A stretch of 64,000 nt of DNA. Origin: Vibrio gigantis (GTDB taxonomy: Bacteria > Pseudomonadota > Gammaproteobacteria > Enterobacterales > Vibrionaceae). The notes under the pieces are model-generated. The model had not been told where the DNA came from. It ran no database searches and worked only from the letters and a program-made list of their open reading frames with translations. Where the stretch lies: NCBI RefSeq assembly GCF_024347515.1, contig NZ_AP025492.1, forward strand, positions 1,736,001-1,800,000, written 5' to 3'. The position numbers and the translations under genes were made by a program. Shown here one piece after another: positions 55,375-64,000 of this stretch (position 1 is the stretch's first letter; every line of letters starts with the position of its first letter).

Positions 55375-57027
55375 ATGACTCAAGTAGATTGGCGACATGT
55401 GACGCCTCAGTACGACGAATATAGCGCTCAATTAGAGCAATTCCCTGACATCTCGCCTTTCCCGTTTTCAGATATCCAACATAGATTCAAAGATGCGTTA
55501 ACCCGCTTTGTCCGTTTGTCTAACCTTTCGCGTGTTTTACTTGTAAACGCTCCGGACAATTCGATCTATCGTCAAATGATTGTTGAATCACTAGTCAATA
55601 CTTTGAATGATCACACTCTACCGGTTATAAAAACTGAGTCTTTAAATGCTGCCTCTTTGTTTGACCAAGTTCAATCGAAAGACGGTAAAGTTATTGCGAA
55701 AAAACCAGGCCTACTGGCTAGAGCGAACAACGGCTACCTGATCGTTTCAGCGAACTTGATCTTGGCAAACCCAGGAAGCTGGTTATTGCTTAAATCTGCA
55801 CTACTTGGTGAAGCCGTAGAACCTATTAGCAGCAACCCTGAGCACTTAAATCAATCGCCAACGTTACCTCTTACTTACAACATTAAATTGATTGTAGTTG
55901 GAGACAGGGCTCAATTAGGTGACCTTGATTATCTAGATAGCGATATTCAAACCGGGTTTTGCTTATTTAGCGAAATTGAACAGGATATCAAGCTCTCTGA
56001 AGAAACTTTGACTCAATATCTTGGTTACCTTAAGTGGCTTCAGCAACGCTATCAACTGCCAACCATCACGCAACAAGCCTTGACGGGAATTCTTACTGCT
56101 GGAGCTAGAGAGACCGAAGACCAAAGCTATATTCCATTATGCCCTATTTGGCACAATGCGTTATTGAACGAAGCTCTGATTGAAGCCGACAATGGTGAGA
56201 TTGATATTCACCATATCCAACAAGCTCAACAGCATAAATACAACCGTGAGTCGTATCTACCAGAACGCGCTCTTGACGATATTCGAGATGGTCAAGTCAT
56301 AATCGAAACTGAGGGTGAACAAGTTGGTCAAGTTAATGGCCTGACTGTGATCGACGTCCCAGGGCACCCTGTCTCTTATGGTGAACCAGCAAGGATTTCC
56401 TGCGTTATTCACTTTGGCGATGGGGATATTGCCGATGTCGAGCGCAAAGCCGAGCTAGGTGGTAATCTTCATGCTAAAGGTATGATGATCATGCAAGCAT
56501 TTGTGAGCAGCGCGCTAAACCTTGAGGATCCTTTGCCATACGCAGCTTCCGTGGTATTTGAGCAGTCGTATTGCGAAGTAGACGGCGATAGTGCTTCTCT
56601 TGCAGAGCTTTGCTCTTTGGTGAGTGCTTTGTCTGAATACCCAATTAATCAACAAATTGCAGTTACTGGTGCAGTAGACCAATTTGGTCGTGTACAAGCG
56701 GTTGGCGGACTAAACGAGAAAATCGAAGGCTTCTACCACGTATGTAAGCACAACGGCCTAACTGGCGAACAAGGTGTGATCCTTCCTAGATCGAATTTGA
56801 GACACCTCGCACTGAAACCTGACCTTATCGATAGCATTAAGAATGAAGAATTCCATATTTGGTCTGTGTCTAATGTAGACGAAGCAATTCCTCTCATTAT
56901 GAACAAGCCATTTAGAGACGATGAACAAGAAAGCGTTCTGAGCAAAATTGCAGAACGTATTGAAAATTTTGAAAGACATGAGCACCCTATTGGAATCGTT
57001 GGACGCATTAAAAACTGGTTCGTCTAG
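55375..57027 (+). CDS. lonH: Lon-like protease (LonH/YcbZ)
   Basis: A 550-residue protein with a Lon-type Ser-Lys protease domain at the C-terminus: catalytic Ser in VDGDSASLAEL and Lys in GGLNEKIEGFYH. The ATPase half is degenerate: where Walker A should be there is VLLVNAPDNSIYRQM, with no GxxGxGK, as in YcbZ relatives. Between matP and fabA the order is the same as in E. coli. The start ATG 55375 has no strong Shine-Dalgarno. Substrates are not known from sequence; the family has been linked to ribosome or translation phenotypes. Confidence 0.88.
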   Translation: MTQVDWRHVTPQYDEYSAQLEQFPDISPFPFSDIQHRFKDALTRFVRLSNLSRVLLVNAPDNSIYRQMIVESLVNTLNDHTLPVIKTESLNAASLFDQVQSKDGKVIAKKPGLLARANNGYLIVSANLILANPGSWLLLKSALLGEAVEPISSNPEHLNQSPTLPLTYNIKLIVVGDRAQLGDLDYLDSDIQTGFCLFSEIEQDIKLSEETLTQYLGYLKWLQQRYQLPTITQQALTGILTAGARETEDQSYIPLCPIWHNALLNEALIEADNGEIDIHHIQQAQQHKYNRESYLPERALDDIRDGQVIIETEGEQVGQVNGLTVIDVPGHPVSYGEPARISCVIHFGDGDIADVERKAELGGNLHAKGMMIMQAFVSSALNLEDPLPYAASVVFEQSYCEVDGDSASLAELCSLVSALSEYPINQQIAVTGAVDQFGRVQAVGGLNEKIEGFYHVCKHNGLTGEQGVILPRSNLRHLALKPDLIDSIKNEEFHIWSVSNVDEAIPLIMNKPFRDDEQESVLSKIAERIENFERHEHPIGIVGRIKNWFV

Positions 57028-57044
57028 TACTGATCGGACTTGTT
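57028..57044. promoter_or_regulatory. fadR site: FadR-like operator of fabA
   Basis: TACTGATCGGACTTGTT matches the FadR consensus AACTGGTCNGACNTGTT except positions 1 and 6. It overlaps the putative -35. FadR activates fabA in E. coli from a similar place. Confidence 0.7.
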
Positions 57045-57068
57045 TAGCGTACACGTGTTCACTAATAT
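57040..57068 (+). promoter_or_regulatory. fabA promoter (-35/-10)
   Basis: TTGTTT (57040-57045), 17-base spacer, TAATAT (57063-57068). The FadR- and FabR-like sites overlap it. It is 30 bases upstream of the start. Confidence 0.55.
57046..57063. promoter_or_regulatory. fabR site: FabR-like operator of fabA
   Basis: AGCGTACACGTGTTCACT closely resembles the FabR palindrome (AGCGTACA..TGTTCGCT). It fills the -35/-10 spacer of the predicted promoter, the position where FabR represses fabA. Confidence 0.65.
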
Positions 57069-57097
57069 GCACCTATCAAAAATCGGAGTAATTGATA

Positions 57098-57613
57098 ATG
57101 CAAAACAAACGTGATTCTTACACTCGCGAAGAGCTTCTAGCATCAAGCCAAGGCGAACTATGGCCACAAGGCCCTCAACTACCAGCACCGAACATGTTAA
57201 TGATGGATCGCATCACTAAAATGTCAGAAACTGAAGGTGATTACGGTAAAGGTTTAGTTCTTGCTGAGCTGGATATTACTCCTGACCTATGGTTTTTCGA
57301 TTGCCACTTCCCAGGTGACCCTGTAATGCCTGGTTGCCTAGGCCTTGACGCAATGTGGCAACTTGTTGGCTTCTACCTTGGTTGGGTTGGCGGCGAAGGT
57401 AAAGGCCGTGCTTTAGGTGTTGGCGAAGTGAAATTCACAGGTCAAATCCTTCCTACTGCGAAAAAAGTAACTTACGAGATCCACATGAAGCGTGTTGTTA
57501 ACCGCCGCCTAGTCATGGGCCTTGCAGATGGTCGCGTACTTGTTGATGGCAAAGAGATCTATGTCGCTAAAGATCTGAAAGTTGGCCTTTTCCAAGATAC
57601 GTCAGCATTTTAA
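57098..57613 (+). CDS. fabA: 3-hydroxydecanoyl-ACP dehydratase/isomerase FabA
   Basis: A 171-residue hot-dog-fold enzyme that dehydrates 3-hydroxydecanoyl-ACP and isomerises it to the cis-3 isomer, the entry to unsaturated fatty acids. Catalytic His is in [18 protein letters not shown] and the Asp in LGLDAMWQL. The start is ATG 57098 ([20 protein letters not shown]) with GGAG 10 bases upstream; the TTG at 57092 only adds two residues. Regulatory sites for FadR and FabR lie upstream. Monocistronic. Confidence 0.97.
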   Translation: MQNKRDSYTREELLASSQGELWPQGPQLPAPNMLMMDRITKMSETEGDYGKGLVLAELDITPDLWFFDCHFPGDPVMPGCLGLDAMWQLVGFYLGWVGGEGKGRALGVGEVKFTGQILPTAKKVTYEIHMKRVVNRRLVMGLADGRVLVDGKEIYVAKDLKVGLFQDTSAF

Positions 57614-57630
57614 TCTATTAATTAGATTTT

Positions 57631-57660
57631 AAATAAAGCAGCTAGTAGCTGCTTTATTTT
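57631..57660 (+). terminator. Rho-independent terminator after fabA
   Basis: AAATAAAGCAGCTA (57631-57644) and TAGCTGCTTTATTT (57646-57659) are near-perfect arms, followed by T. Confidence 0.85.
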
Positions 57661-57864
57661 CACCCCAACAACTTTAGTTATAGTGCATTAAGTGAATGCT
57701 GATTAAATTTGAAATAGGTTAAGTCCACCAGCGATACGTCTATCATAATGGAACTATTGCTTCATGCTGCTACATAGGCTCTTGGCGCCTTTCAGAAATG
57801 AACAAGGCTCCATAAGTTGTAATTAACAAAAATGGAGCCCTGATTTTAATTCTTCGTACCCTAT

Positions 57865-58038
57865 CTACTTATAGAGACCTGATTGCTTATCATCTTTGGC
57901 ATCTCGCCAACCACCTAACCAATAAGACCGAGAATCCATTTGGCTATATGGGCAAGCTTCTTGCGACCTACCGTTTAAACCAGCCTTGTAACCTTGAGAT
58001 TGTGCTCGTTCTAGTCGATCACGCTTTTGTCTCTTCAT
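57865..58038 (-). CDS. rmf: Ribosome modulation factor Rmf
   Basis: A 57-residue protein (MKRQKRDRLERAQSQGYKAG, CPYSQMDSRSYWLGGWRDA) that closely follows E. coli RMF, which dimerises 70S ribosomes into 100S particles in stationary phase. I start at ATG 58038 with GAGGA upstream; an extension to 58065 is not supported. In E. coli rmf is also beside fabA. Confidence 0.95.
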   Translation of the reverse strand: MKRQKRDRLERAQSQGYKAGLNGRSQEACPYSQMDSRSYWLGGWRDAKDDKQSGLYK

Positions 58039-58151
58039 AGTGCAGTCCTCATACGGGTGTTCCATTTACTAACATACAATGATTACAACTTAACGGAGCT
58101 TTTGTGACTCCAATTTTAAGAATCGATCAGTTTTCAACTTTTCTCAAGGTG

Positions 58152-58187
58152 AAAAAAAGCCCGAATTCAGAATTGTGAACTCGGGCT
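58152..58187 (-). terminator. Terminator of the DUF3466 gene
   Basis: On the - strand AGCCCGA ... TCGGGCT enclose a hairpin with inner GTTCAC/GAATTC pairing, followed by a run of T (58152-58158). Confidence 0.85.
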
Positions 58188-58199
58188 CAAGAGATACAA

Positions 58200-59945
58200 T
58201 TATTTAAATTTTCTGCGGAACCCTAATAGACCAAGTATAGTCAAAGTTAACCAACCGAGACCAGCGCCTTGGCGATCAACTTTTTCTGTGTCCATACTAC
58301 GAGTCTGAATATCAGCTTGGGTTGCACCTGCAATAGGCACAAGCTTAACTGCTACAACCTCTTCTACTGCGTTAGACGCTGCGCCACCGCAGTATGAGTT
58401 ATGTGCAGTTGTATCATACGCTTGAGGCTGTCCTCCTACTGTACATTTGATAGCAGTAGCGGAAATAACACCAGCATCGTTGATGTCTGAAGCATCTATA
58501 ATACGGAAATGATTGTTAGCATCAGAGTAATCTTGTCCATCTAGGTTTGCACCGTTTGTTAGATCATCTAGCCACCACGCTTTGTTCTCAAATAGTGCAA
58601 TTCTTGATGTATCAGTGCCGGTCGCTTGATACGGGTAAATAAAACCACGATGACGGCGCTCACTCCCATCAACTTCACGAGTTGTTTCTGCGTCAACTTG
58701 TCCTACGAACTCATTGAAATTATTAACAGATTTTGCTTCACCGCCTGCGCCAGTAAAGAAAATAGAGCTTTGCAAATTAAAATTGGCTGTAGGTGTCTGA
58801 CCGTTTTCACCAATCTTTTCTACAACAAATACTTTATTTGCAGCCGAACCACTTTCAGGAACATATCCATTTCGCTTCGCGTAACCTATGGCCAACAAGT
58901 TTTTGTTTATATCGGTCACTACAGAGTTACTGTATCTAGCATCATCATTCGATGAGCCAGAATTAACCTCTGCTCCAGACACTTGTTTTGTAACCCAAGT
59001 CGCTCTTGAAAGGTCTAAAGAGTCACTAATGAATATACTAGCGTTCATATCCTGTAAGTCGCCACTACCATTAGCGGTGTTATAACCAACACCATAAATC
59101 AAAGAATCTTTTATTGTTAGAGCTCTCATACTGCCCTGAGCCAAATACTGCCCTTCTTGTGCAGCACCACCTCTAATCCAATCCAACTCTTTTGTCGTGG
59201 TACCATCCCAAATAGCTGCTTTAGAACTAAATACAGCACCATCATCATTAGTTTGATTGGTAGAAATACTACCGAAATTATATGTAGTATTTCCTTCTGT
59301 CAGACTACCCCATGCCCTAGTCTCTGAGCCGTTATCTGAAGGAGGAGTTGTAGTTGTAATCGCTGTATTACGAAGATCATTTCCGTTAGATTTGATACCT
59401 AAGGGCTTAGCATTTTCATCTAAAGAGTTTATGACTGTATTAGTAACATCAAACTCAGCTCCGTCTTCAATAAAAGCTTGTGCATTTAGGTAACTCAGGT
59501 CGTTTCTCTCTTTGCTCCAGGTAGACCAGCGACTAGAAGCCCAACTTTCACAAGTTGAGTACTTAAGTTCTCGATAACAATAGTTCTCAAAGTCATCATA
59601 TTCTTGGATGTACCCAAATGAAGCATCCATCGCAAATGGAACTTCTTCACGATAACTAACGCCTTCAACGGTGTTACGAGTTTCACCAGCAAGTTTAAAT
59701 GTATCGTCCGCACAGTTAGTTGCATTAGAATCAAAGCAACCTAGAGGTAGCTCATCATCAGGTAGTGCTGGCAATTCTGCGTTAACGTTTACAGCTTTAC
59801 CAGGTTGAATAGCTACACCAAAAATCTCAGACGCACCTGTAATCGAAGGGGTAACTTCAACTACCTTGTAAAGCGCAGCGTTGGTATTAGTTGCAGCAAA
59901 CACTAATGCTGCAACTGTTGTTAATTTAAATTTAGTACAAGTCAT
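58200..59945 (-). CDS. DUF3466 secreted protein with GlyGly-CTERM-like tail
   Basis: A 581-residue exported protein: signal peptide (MTCTKFKLTTVAALVFAATNTNAA), then a repeat-rich beta domain (for example GAEFDVTNTVINSLD, SNSVVTDINKNLLAIGYA, KSVNNFNEFVGQV, IDASDINDAGVISATA), likely a beta-propeller of the DUF3466 type. The C-terminus is a sorting signal: GAGLGWLTLTILGLLGFRRKFK, a Gly-rich start, hydrophobic helix and basic end as in GlyGly-CTERM/rhombosortase substrates. Cys pairs (CYRELKYSTCESW) suggest disulfides. It probably passes through type II secretion and is released after cleavage. Ten bases separate it from the upstream uup stop. Confidence 0.85.
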   Translation of the reverse strand: MTCTKFKLTTVAALVFAATNTNAALYKVVEVTPSITGASEIFGVAIQPGKAVNVNAELPALPDDELPLGCFDSNATNCADDTFKLAGETRNTVEGVSYREEVPFAMDASFGYIQEYDDFENYCYRELKYSTCESWASSRWSTWSKERNDLSYLNAQAFIEDGAEFDVTNTVINSLDENAKPLGIKSNGNDLRNTAITTTTPPSDNGSETRAWGSLTEGNTTYNFGSISTNQTNDDGAVFSSKAAIWDGTTTKELDWIRGGAAQEGQYLAQGSMRALTIKDSLIYGVGYNTANGSGDLQDMNASIFISDSLDLSRATWVTKQVSGAEVNSGSSNDDARYSNSVVTDINKNLLAIGYAKRNGYVPESGSAANKVFVVEKIGENGQTPTANFNLQSSIFFTGAGGEAKSVNNFNEFVGQVDAETTREVDGSERRHRGFIYPYQATGTDTSRIALFENKAWWLDDLTNGANLDGQDYSDANNHFRIIDASDINDAGVISATAIKCTVGGQPQAYDTTAHNSYCGGAASNAVEEVVAVKLVPIAGATQADIQTRSMDTEKVDRQGAGLGWLTLTILGLLGFRRKFK

Positions 59946-59954
59946 TATTACTTC

Positions 59955-61871
59955 TTAACTTTCCTGTTGTAGTGCCTCAAGCTCTTCCCAGCGCTCAAAA
60001 GCAACTTCAAGCTCCTGCTCTGCTGCAGATAGCCTATCTAATACTGGTTGTGTCTGCTCTACAGATTTTGAAAAGAAGCTTGGATCGTTGACTTCTTCCT
60101 GAAGAGTTTCAATTTGAGTTTCCAATTCTTCTAAACGCATTGGTAGCGCTTCTAGTTCTCGTTGTAGCTTATACGATAACTTCTTAGGTTTAGCCTTAAC
60201 TGGCGTAGTTTTGGGAGTTTCCTCAACTACTTTCTCAGGCTTTGATGGCTTTTCAACCTGTCGGTACTCTAATGCCTGCTTTCTTTGCTGCTGAGCATCA
60301 TGGTAACCACCAACAAATTCTTCGATAACGCCGTTACCTTCGAAGATCCAACTTGTCATAACTGTGTTATCAACAAACTGACGATCGTGGCTCACTAAAA
60401 GAAGCGTACCCTGATAGTTGGCAAGCAAATCTTCTAAAAGTTCCAAAGTTTCGATATCTAGATCGTTGGTTGGCTCGTCGAGAATCAATAAATTGTTCGA
60501 CTTAAGGAAGATACGAGCTAATAACAGGCGGTTTTTCTCACCACCAGACAGTGCCTTAACAGGAGTACGAGCACGTTTTGGAGAGAATAAGAAATCTTGT
60601 AAGTAGCTGAGGGCATGACGCTCACGACCACCTACAGTGACTTCTTGCTTACCATCCGCTAGGTTATCAATTACAGACTTCTCAGGGTCTAGGATTTCAC
60701 GGTATTGGTCGAAGTAAGCCACTTCAAGCTTAGTACCGCAATGTAGACGACCTGAATCTGGCTTAAGTTGATCAAGCAGCAGTTTAAGTACCGTACTCTT
60801 ACCACAGCCATTAGGGCCAATTAGAGCGATACGATCGCCACGCATGATGTTGAAGCTAAAGTCTTTAACAATCTCTTTTCCTTCAAAACCAAAGTTAAGG
60901 TTTTCAGCTTCGAATACAATCTTGCCTGAACGCTGACCATCATCGATTTGGATAACGGCTTTACCCTGCACTTCACGACGATTCAAACGCTCTTCACGCA
61001 GCTTCTTAAGCGCACGTACACGGCCTTCGTTACGAGTACGACGAGCTTTGATGCCCTGACGAATCCATACTTCTTCCTGAGCGAGCTTCTTATCGAATTC
61101 GGCGTTTTGCATTTCTTCAACACGAAGCGCTTCTTCTTTTTCCACAAGGTAGTTTTCGTAATCACCCGGGAAAGAGCTCAATTTACCGCGATCAAGATCG
61201 ACAATACGTGTTGCCATCGATTTAATGAACGCACGGTCATGCGAGATAAAGATGATTGAACCACGGAAGTCTTTCAAAAAGCCTTCTAACCATTCAATGG
61301 TCGCAACATCCAAGTGGTTAGTCGGTTCGTCTAGTAGAAGCACGTCAGGGTCACACACAAGTGCACGAGCAAGCGCTGCTTTACGTTGCCAACCACCGGA
61401 TAAATCGGTCAGTTTTGTTTCAGCCGTTAGCTTAAGTGCAGCCAATACGTTGCTTACGCGATCTTCAAAGCGCCATGCATTAGCATGATCCAGTTGTTCC
61501 TGAACACGAGTAAGACGGTTTAAATTCTTTTCACTTGGGTCTGTTGCGATTAGATCCAGAAGATCATGGTAGATCTTCAGCTGCTCACCAATTTCAGCTA
61601 AGCCACCAGCAACGTAGTCATAAACAGTGCCTTGTTCATTACGCGGTGGATCTTGCTCAAGGCGAGATACGACGACATCTTGCGTGATTTGCATCTTGCC
61701 GTCGTCCATGATGATGTTCCCAGATAGGATTTTCATCAATGTCGACTTACCAGCGCCGTTGCGCCCTACTAAACATACACGTTCGTTTTCTTGCAGCGCG
61801 AAGTCCGCACGATCTAATAATGGGTGATCGCCAAACGCTAATTGCCCATTATGAATTGTAAGTAATGCCAT
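59955..61871 (-). CDS. uup: ABC-F ATPase Uup
   Basis: A 638-residue ABC-F protein: two ATPase domains (Walker A GRNGAGKST near 36 and GPNGCGKST near 351; signatures LSGGWQRKAALARAL and LSGGEKNRLLLARI), linker with Arg/Lys-rich helices (KARRTRNEGRVRALKKLREER), and a C-terminal coiled-coil DNA-binding domain from about 565, the mark of Uup. It affects ribosome and transposon excision phenotypes. Its first 23 bases overlap the end of the glutaredoxin-like gene. Confidence 0.95.
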   Translation of the reverse strand: MALLTIHNGQLAFGDHPLLDRADFALQENERVCLVGRNGAGKSTLMKILSGNIIMDDGKMQITQDVVVSRLEQDPPRNEQGTVYDYVAGGLAEIGEQLKIYHDLLDLIATDPSEKNLNRLTRVQEQLDHANAWRFEDRVSNVLAALKLTAETKLTDLSGGWQRKAALARALVCDPDVLLLDEPTNHLDVATIEWLEGFLKDFRGSIIFISHDRAFIKSMATRIVDLDRGKLSSFPGDYENYLVEKEEALRVEEMQNAEFDKKLAQEEVWIRQGIKARRTRNEGRVRALKKLREERLNRREVQGKAVIQIDDGQRSGKIVFEAENLNFGFEGKEIVKDFSFNIMRGDRIALIGPNGCGKSTVLKLLLDQLKPDSGRLHCGTKLEVAYFDQYREILDPEKSVIDNLADGKQEVTVGGRERHALSYLQDFLFSPKRARTPVKALSGGEKNRLLLARIFLKSNNLLILDEPTNDLDIETLELLEDLLANYQGTLLLVSHDRQFVDNTVMTSWIFEGNGVIEEFVGGYHDAQQQRKQALEYRQVEKPSKPEKVVEETPKTTPVKAKPKKLSYKLQRELEALPMRLEELETQIETLQEEVNDPSFFSKSVEQTQPVLDRLSAAEQELEVAFERWEELEALQQES

Positions 61872-62109
61872 TCTTCTTTAACCAATCATTAAGTTCTAAC
61901 AAGCCAAATGGCCAGTTAAGCTCTGAGCTTTGAGAAAGGTCAGAGCTTTCAAATTTGAGCACCGGAATAGTGACCCCGTAACGGGAAAAGAGCTCATCAT
62001 CAAATGCAATGTCGACAACGTTGACGTGATGGCTAATGTTTAACTGTTCCGTGAGTTGGAATGCCATCTCACATAGATGGCACCCTTCTGTACTGTAGAG
62101 AGTCAGCAC
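61849..62109 (-). CDS. Glutaredoxin-like protein (DUF836)
   Basis: An 86-residue thioredoxin-fold protein. It begins MLTLYSTEGCHLCEMAF with a CHLC motif and has the cis-Pro VTIPVLKFE. This is the short glutaredoxin-like DUF836 family, commonly beside uup. Probably a cytosolic thiol-redox protein. Overlaps uup by 23 bases, so they are co-translated; it lies 25 bases after rlmL. Confidence 0.88.
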   Translation of the reverse strand: MLTLYSTEGCHLCEMAFQLTEQLNISHHVNVVDIAFDDELFSRYGVTIPVLKFESSDLSQSSELNWPFGLLELNDWLKKNGITYNS

Positions 62110-62134
62110 TATATATCCTTATACAATCTCTTAA

Positions 62135-64000
62135 CTACCTATGTGTAATCAACCAGCAGTTATGAATGTGCTTGTTGCGAGAGAAGTCCAATGGAAGTGT
62201 CTTAGCGGAGATGTTCTGAGCCTTAAGACCTAACTCATCGAGAGCTTCCAAATCCATTTTGAAGTGGCGCTTGTTGTTAGAGAACACAATCGTGCCTTCT
62301 TCACGAAGAAGACGCTTAAGGTTTTCCATCAACTGAATGTGATCACGTTGAACATCGAAAGATTGATCCATACGCTTTGAGTTTGAGAACGTTGGTGGAT
62401 CAATGAAGATTAGATCGTAAGAACCCTGCTCTTTAGCTAACCATTGCAGACAGTCAGCTTGAACAAACTGATGTTGACGACCAACACGACCGTTAAGCTC
62501 CATGTTCTCTTTTGCCCACTCTAGGTAGGTATTAGACATGTCTACTGTTGTTGTAGAGCGTGCACCGCCCACAGCAGCATGCACAGATGCACTGCCTGTG
62601 TAAGCAAACAAGTTAAGGAAATCTTTACCTGCGGCCATCTCCCCGATACGACGACGAGTGATCTTATGATCGAGGAACAAGCCTGTATCTAAGTAATCGT
62701 GAAGGTTAACAATCAGCTTAACGCCGTATTCGTTCACTTCTAGGTTCGATGAGTCTTGAGCCAATTTCTGGTATTGAGAACGACCTTTCTGTTTCTGACG
62801 AACTTTCAGCACAACGTTGTTTGCTTCAACACCTGTCACTTGAATAGAGGCGCGGATGATATCGGTTAAGCGACGTTTTGCTTTCTCTTCCGGAACATCT
62901 TTAGGCGCTGCGTATTCTTGAATCACAAGGTGCCCTGGGTATACATCGATCGCTACATTGTATTCTGGTAAGTCAGCATCGTAGATACGGTAACAATCTA
63001 ATTGCTCTTTCTTAGCCCACTTACCGATTTTACCGATGTTCTTTTTAAGACGGTTTGCGAAATCAGGTGCAATCAACTGCTCTTGGTCGCCAGTTGGACG
63101 CTCTGACATCGGACGGTCTGAAATTGAGTAGTTCTTTTGGTGACACGGTAACGCACCATTGTTCAATTTGAACTGTTTGTCGGCACGCATGCGTAAGCAG
63201 CTGAGTAGCTCATCTGAGCTAGAGAAGATAGATGCGTTGCAACCACCAAATTCAGCTTTAAGCTGTGCACCGAATGCGGTGTAAAGTGCAATAAGACCAG
63301 GCTCTGTGCCTAGACGCTCACCATAAGGCGGGTTAGAAACAATCACACCATCAGTAAATTCCGTAGGACGTTTAAGCTTTGCTGCATCACCGACTTCAAA
63401 TTCAATCAGATCTTCTACGCCAGCACGACGAGCATTGTCGCGCGCTGTTTTGATCATACGTTCGTCATTGTCGTAACCATAGAACTTACACTCTACTTTC
63501 TTAACGCCACGACGGCCTTGAACGTTCGCTTCAGCTTTAACTTCAGCCCAAAGTTCAGGTTCGAAATCTTCTAATGATTCAAAACACCATTTCTGACGTT
63601 TAACACCTGGTGCTAGGTTTGCAGCCATCATTGCAGCTTCAATCACTAACGTACCTGAACCACACATAGGGTCTAAGAAAGGTTTCGTTGCATCCCAACC
63701 ACTACGAAGAAGGATTGCAGCAGCTAGTGTTTCACGCAACGGAGCACGACCTGATTCTGGACGGTAACCACGTTGGTGAAGACCGCTGCCCACCATATCA
63801 ACACCAAGAATCGCTTTATCACGGTGTAGACGAACGTGAATACGAACATCTGGGTTCTCTTTGCTGATAGAAGGACGAGGCAAAGACTTCTTCTCGAAGC
63901 AATCAACAACGGCATCTTTTACTTTCATCGCACCGTATTGGCTATTACGGATTTCGTTGTTCGTACCATTGAAGTCAACAACGAAACGCTTAGAGCTATG
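62135..64000 (-). CDS. rlmL: Bifunctional 23S rRNA methyltransferase RlmKL, C-terminal part
   Basis: The frame runs on past the right window edge: upstream codons read [24 protein letters not shown] before the internal Met, matching the THUMP-containing RlmL N-terminal half, so the first part (~80 residues) is missing. About 620 residues remain. Rlm[15 protein letters not shown] and [10 protein letters not shown] (m2G2445). Rlm[17 protein letters not shown] and [12 protein letters not shown] (m7G2069). It modifies the 23S rRNA during 50S assembly. Confidence 0.93.
   Translation of the reverse strand, partial: HSSKRFVVDFNGTNNEIRNSQYGAMKVKDAVVDCFEKKSLPRPSISKENPDVRIHVRLHRDKAILGVDMVGSGLHQRGYRPESGRAPLRETLAAAILLRSGWDATKPFLDPMCGSGTLVIEAAMMAANLAPGVKRQKWCFESLEDFEPELWAEVKAEANVQGRRGVKKVECKFYGYDNDERMIKTARDNARRAGVEDLIEFEVGDAAKLKRPTEFTDGVIVSNPPYGERLGTEPGLIALYTAFGAQLKAEFGGCNASIFSSSDELLSCLRMRADKQFKLNNGALPCHQKNYSISDRPMSERPTGDQEQLIAPDFANRLKKNIGKIGKWAKKEQLDCYRIYDADLPEYNVAIDVYPGHLVIQEYAAPKDVPEEKAKRRLTDIIRASIQVTGVEANNVVLKVRQKQKGRSQYQKLAQDSSNLEVNEYGVKLIVNLHDYLDTGLFLDHKITRRRIGEMAAGKDFLNLFAYTGSASVHAAVGGARSTTTVDMSNTYLEWAKENMELNGRVGRQHQFVQADCLQWLAKEQGSYDLIFIDPPTFSNSKRMDQSFDVQRDHIQLMENLKRLLREEGTIVFSNNKRHFKMDLEALDELGLKAQNISAKTLPLDFSRNKHIHNCWLITHR

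Noticed and set aside
56515..57072. Long open frames opposite the Lon-like protease gene
   Set aside because: They are antisense shadows with no ribosome site and implausible composition.
61961..61990. Further matS site (GTGACCCCGTAAC)
   Set aside because: Two deviations from consensus.

Overview
The window looks like the replication-terminus region of chromosome I of a marine Vibrio. I infer this from gene families and gene order: two potD genes then potCBA, bax, ttcA, uspE, fnr, the cbb3 oxidase cluster, a FIST/hybrid-kinase pair, and on the far side matP, a Lon-like protease, fabA, rmf, uup and rlmL. This is the order I know from the V. cholerae large chromosome. The DNA itself adds three terminus marks: a near-consensus dif site (50929-50956), the matP gene, and an exact matS site (43061-43073). 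Species cannot be fixed from this alone.

Layout, left to right. 1-8 kb: the end of a chemoreceptor gene, a membrane ATPase/MscS-type channel pair, the ABC-F protein YbiT and a full chemoreceptor. 8-11 kb: cydABX, a copper-free cytochrome bd oxidase, including a 37-residue CydX. 11-14.7 kb: a tightly overlapping five-gene operon encoding a secreted metallo-hydrolase, a Cys-rich precursor peptide, a DUF692/MNIO enzyme, a DUF2063 partner and a DoxX membrane protein. This is a RiPP copper-metallophore type system (HvfABCX/bufferin-like) and the most unusual locus here. 15-25.3 kb: a formate dehydrogenase cluster (fdhD, DUF3305, DUF3306, a multi-cluster ferredoxin, a TorD-like chaperone, a Tat peptide, fdhABC and a small membrane protein).

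25.7-39 kb: ammonium transporter behind a sigma-54-type promoter, sirtuin CobB, a diguanylate cyclase, a polyamine ABC transporter with two tandem binding proteins, a membrane protein with Bax, TtcA and UspE. 39-47 kb: Fnr followed by the cbb3 oxidase assembly and structural genes (ccoS, ccoI, fixH, ccoP, ccoQ, ccoO, ccoN), which lie upstream of fnr on the same strand. 47.4-50.8 kb: a small membrane protein, then a FIST-domain sensor overlapping a hybrid histidine kinase (VpsV/NosP-VpsS type).

50.8-52 kb is gene-free and holds dif. In V. cholerae the corresponding interval carries the RTX cluster and the dif-integrated CTX/TLC elements; here only a DUF2971 gene and an HDOD gene separate dif from the matP side. 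54-64 kb is a conserved block: matP, a LonH-type protease, fabA with FadR- and FabR-like operators in its promoter, rmf, a DUF3466 protein with a GlyGly-CTERM-like tail, uup, a glutaredoxin-like protein and a truncated rlmL.

Functionally the window is rich in anaerobic and microaerobic respiration (Fnr, cbb3, bd, formate dehydrogenase) and copper handling (CcoI, the RiPP operon), together with terminus organisation.
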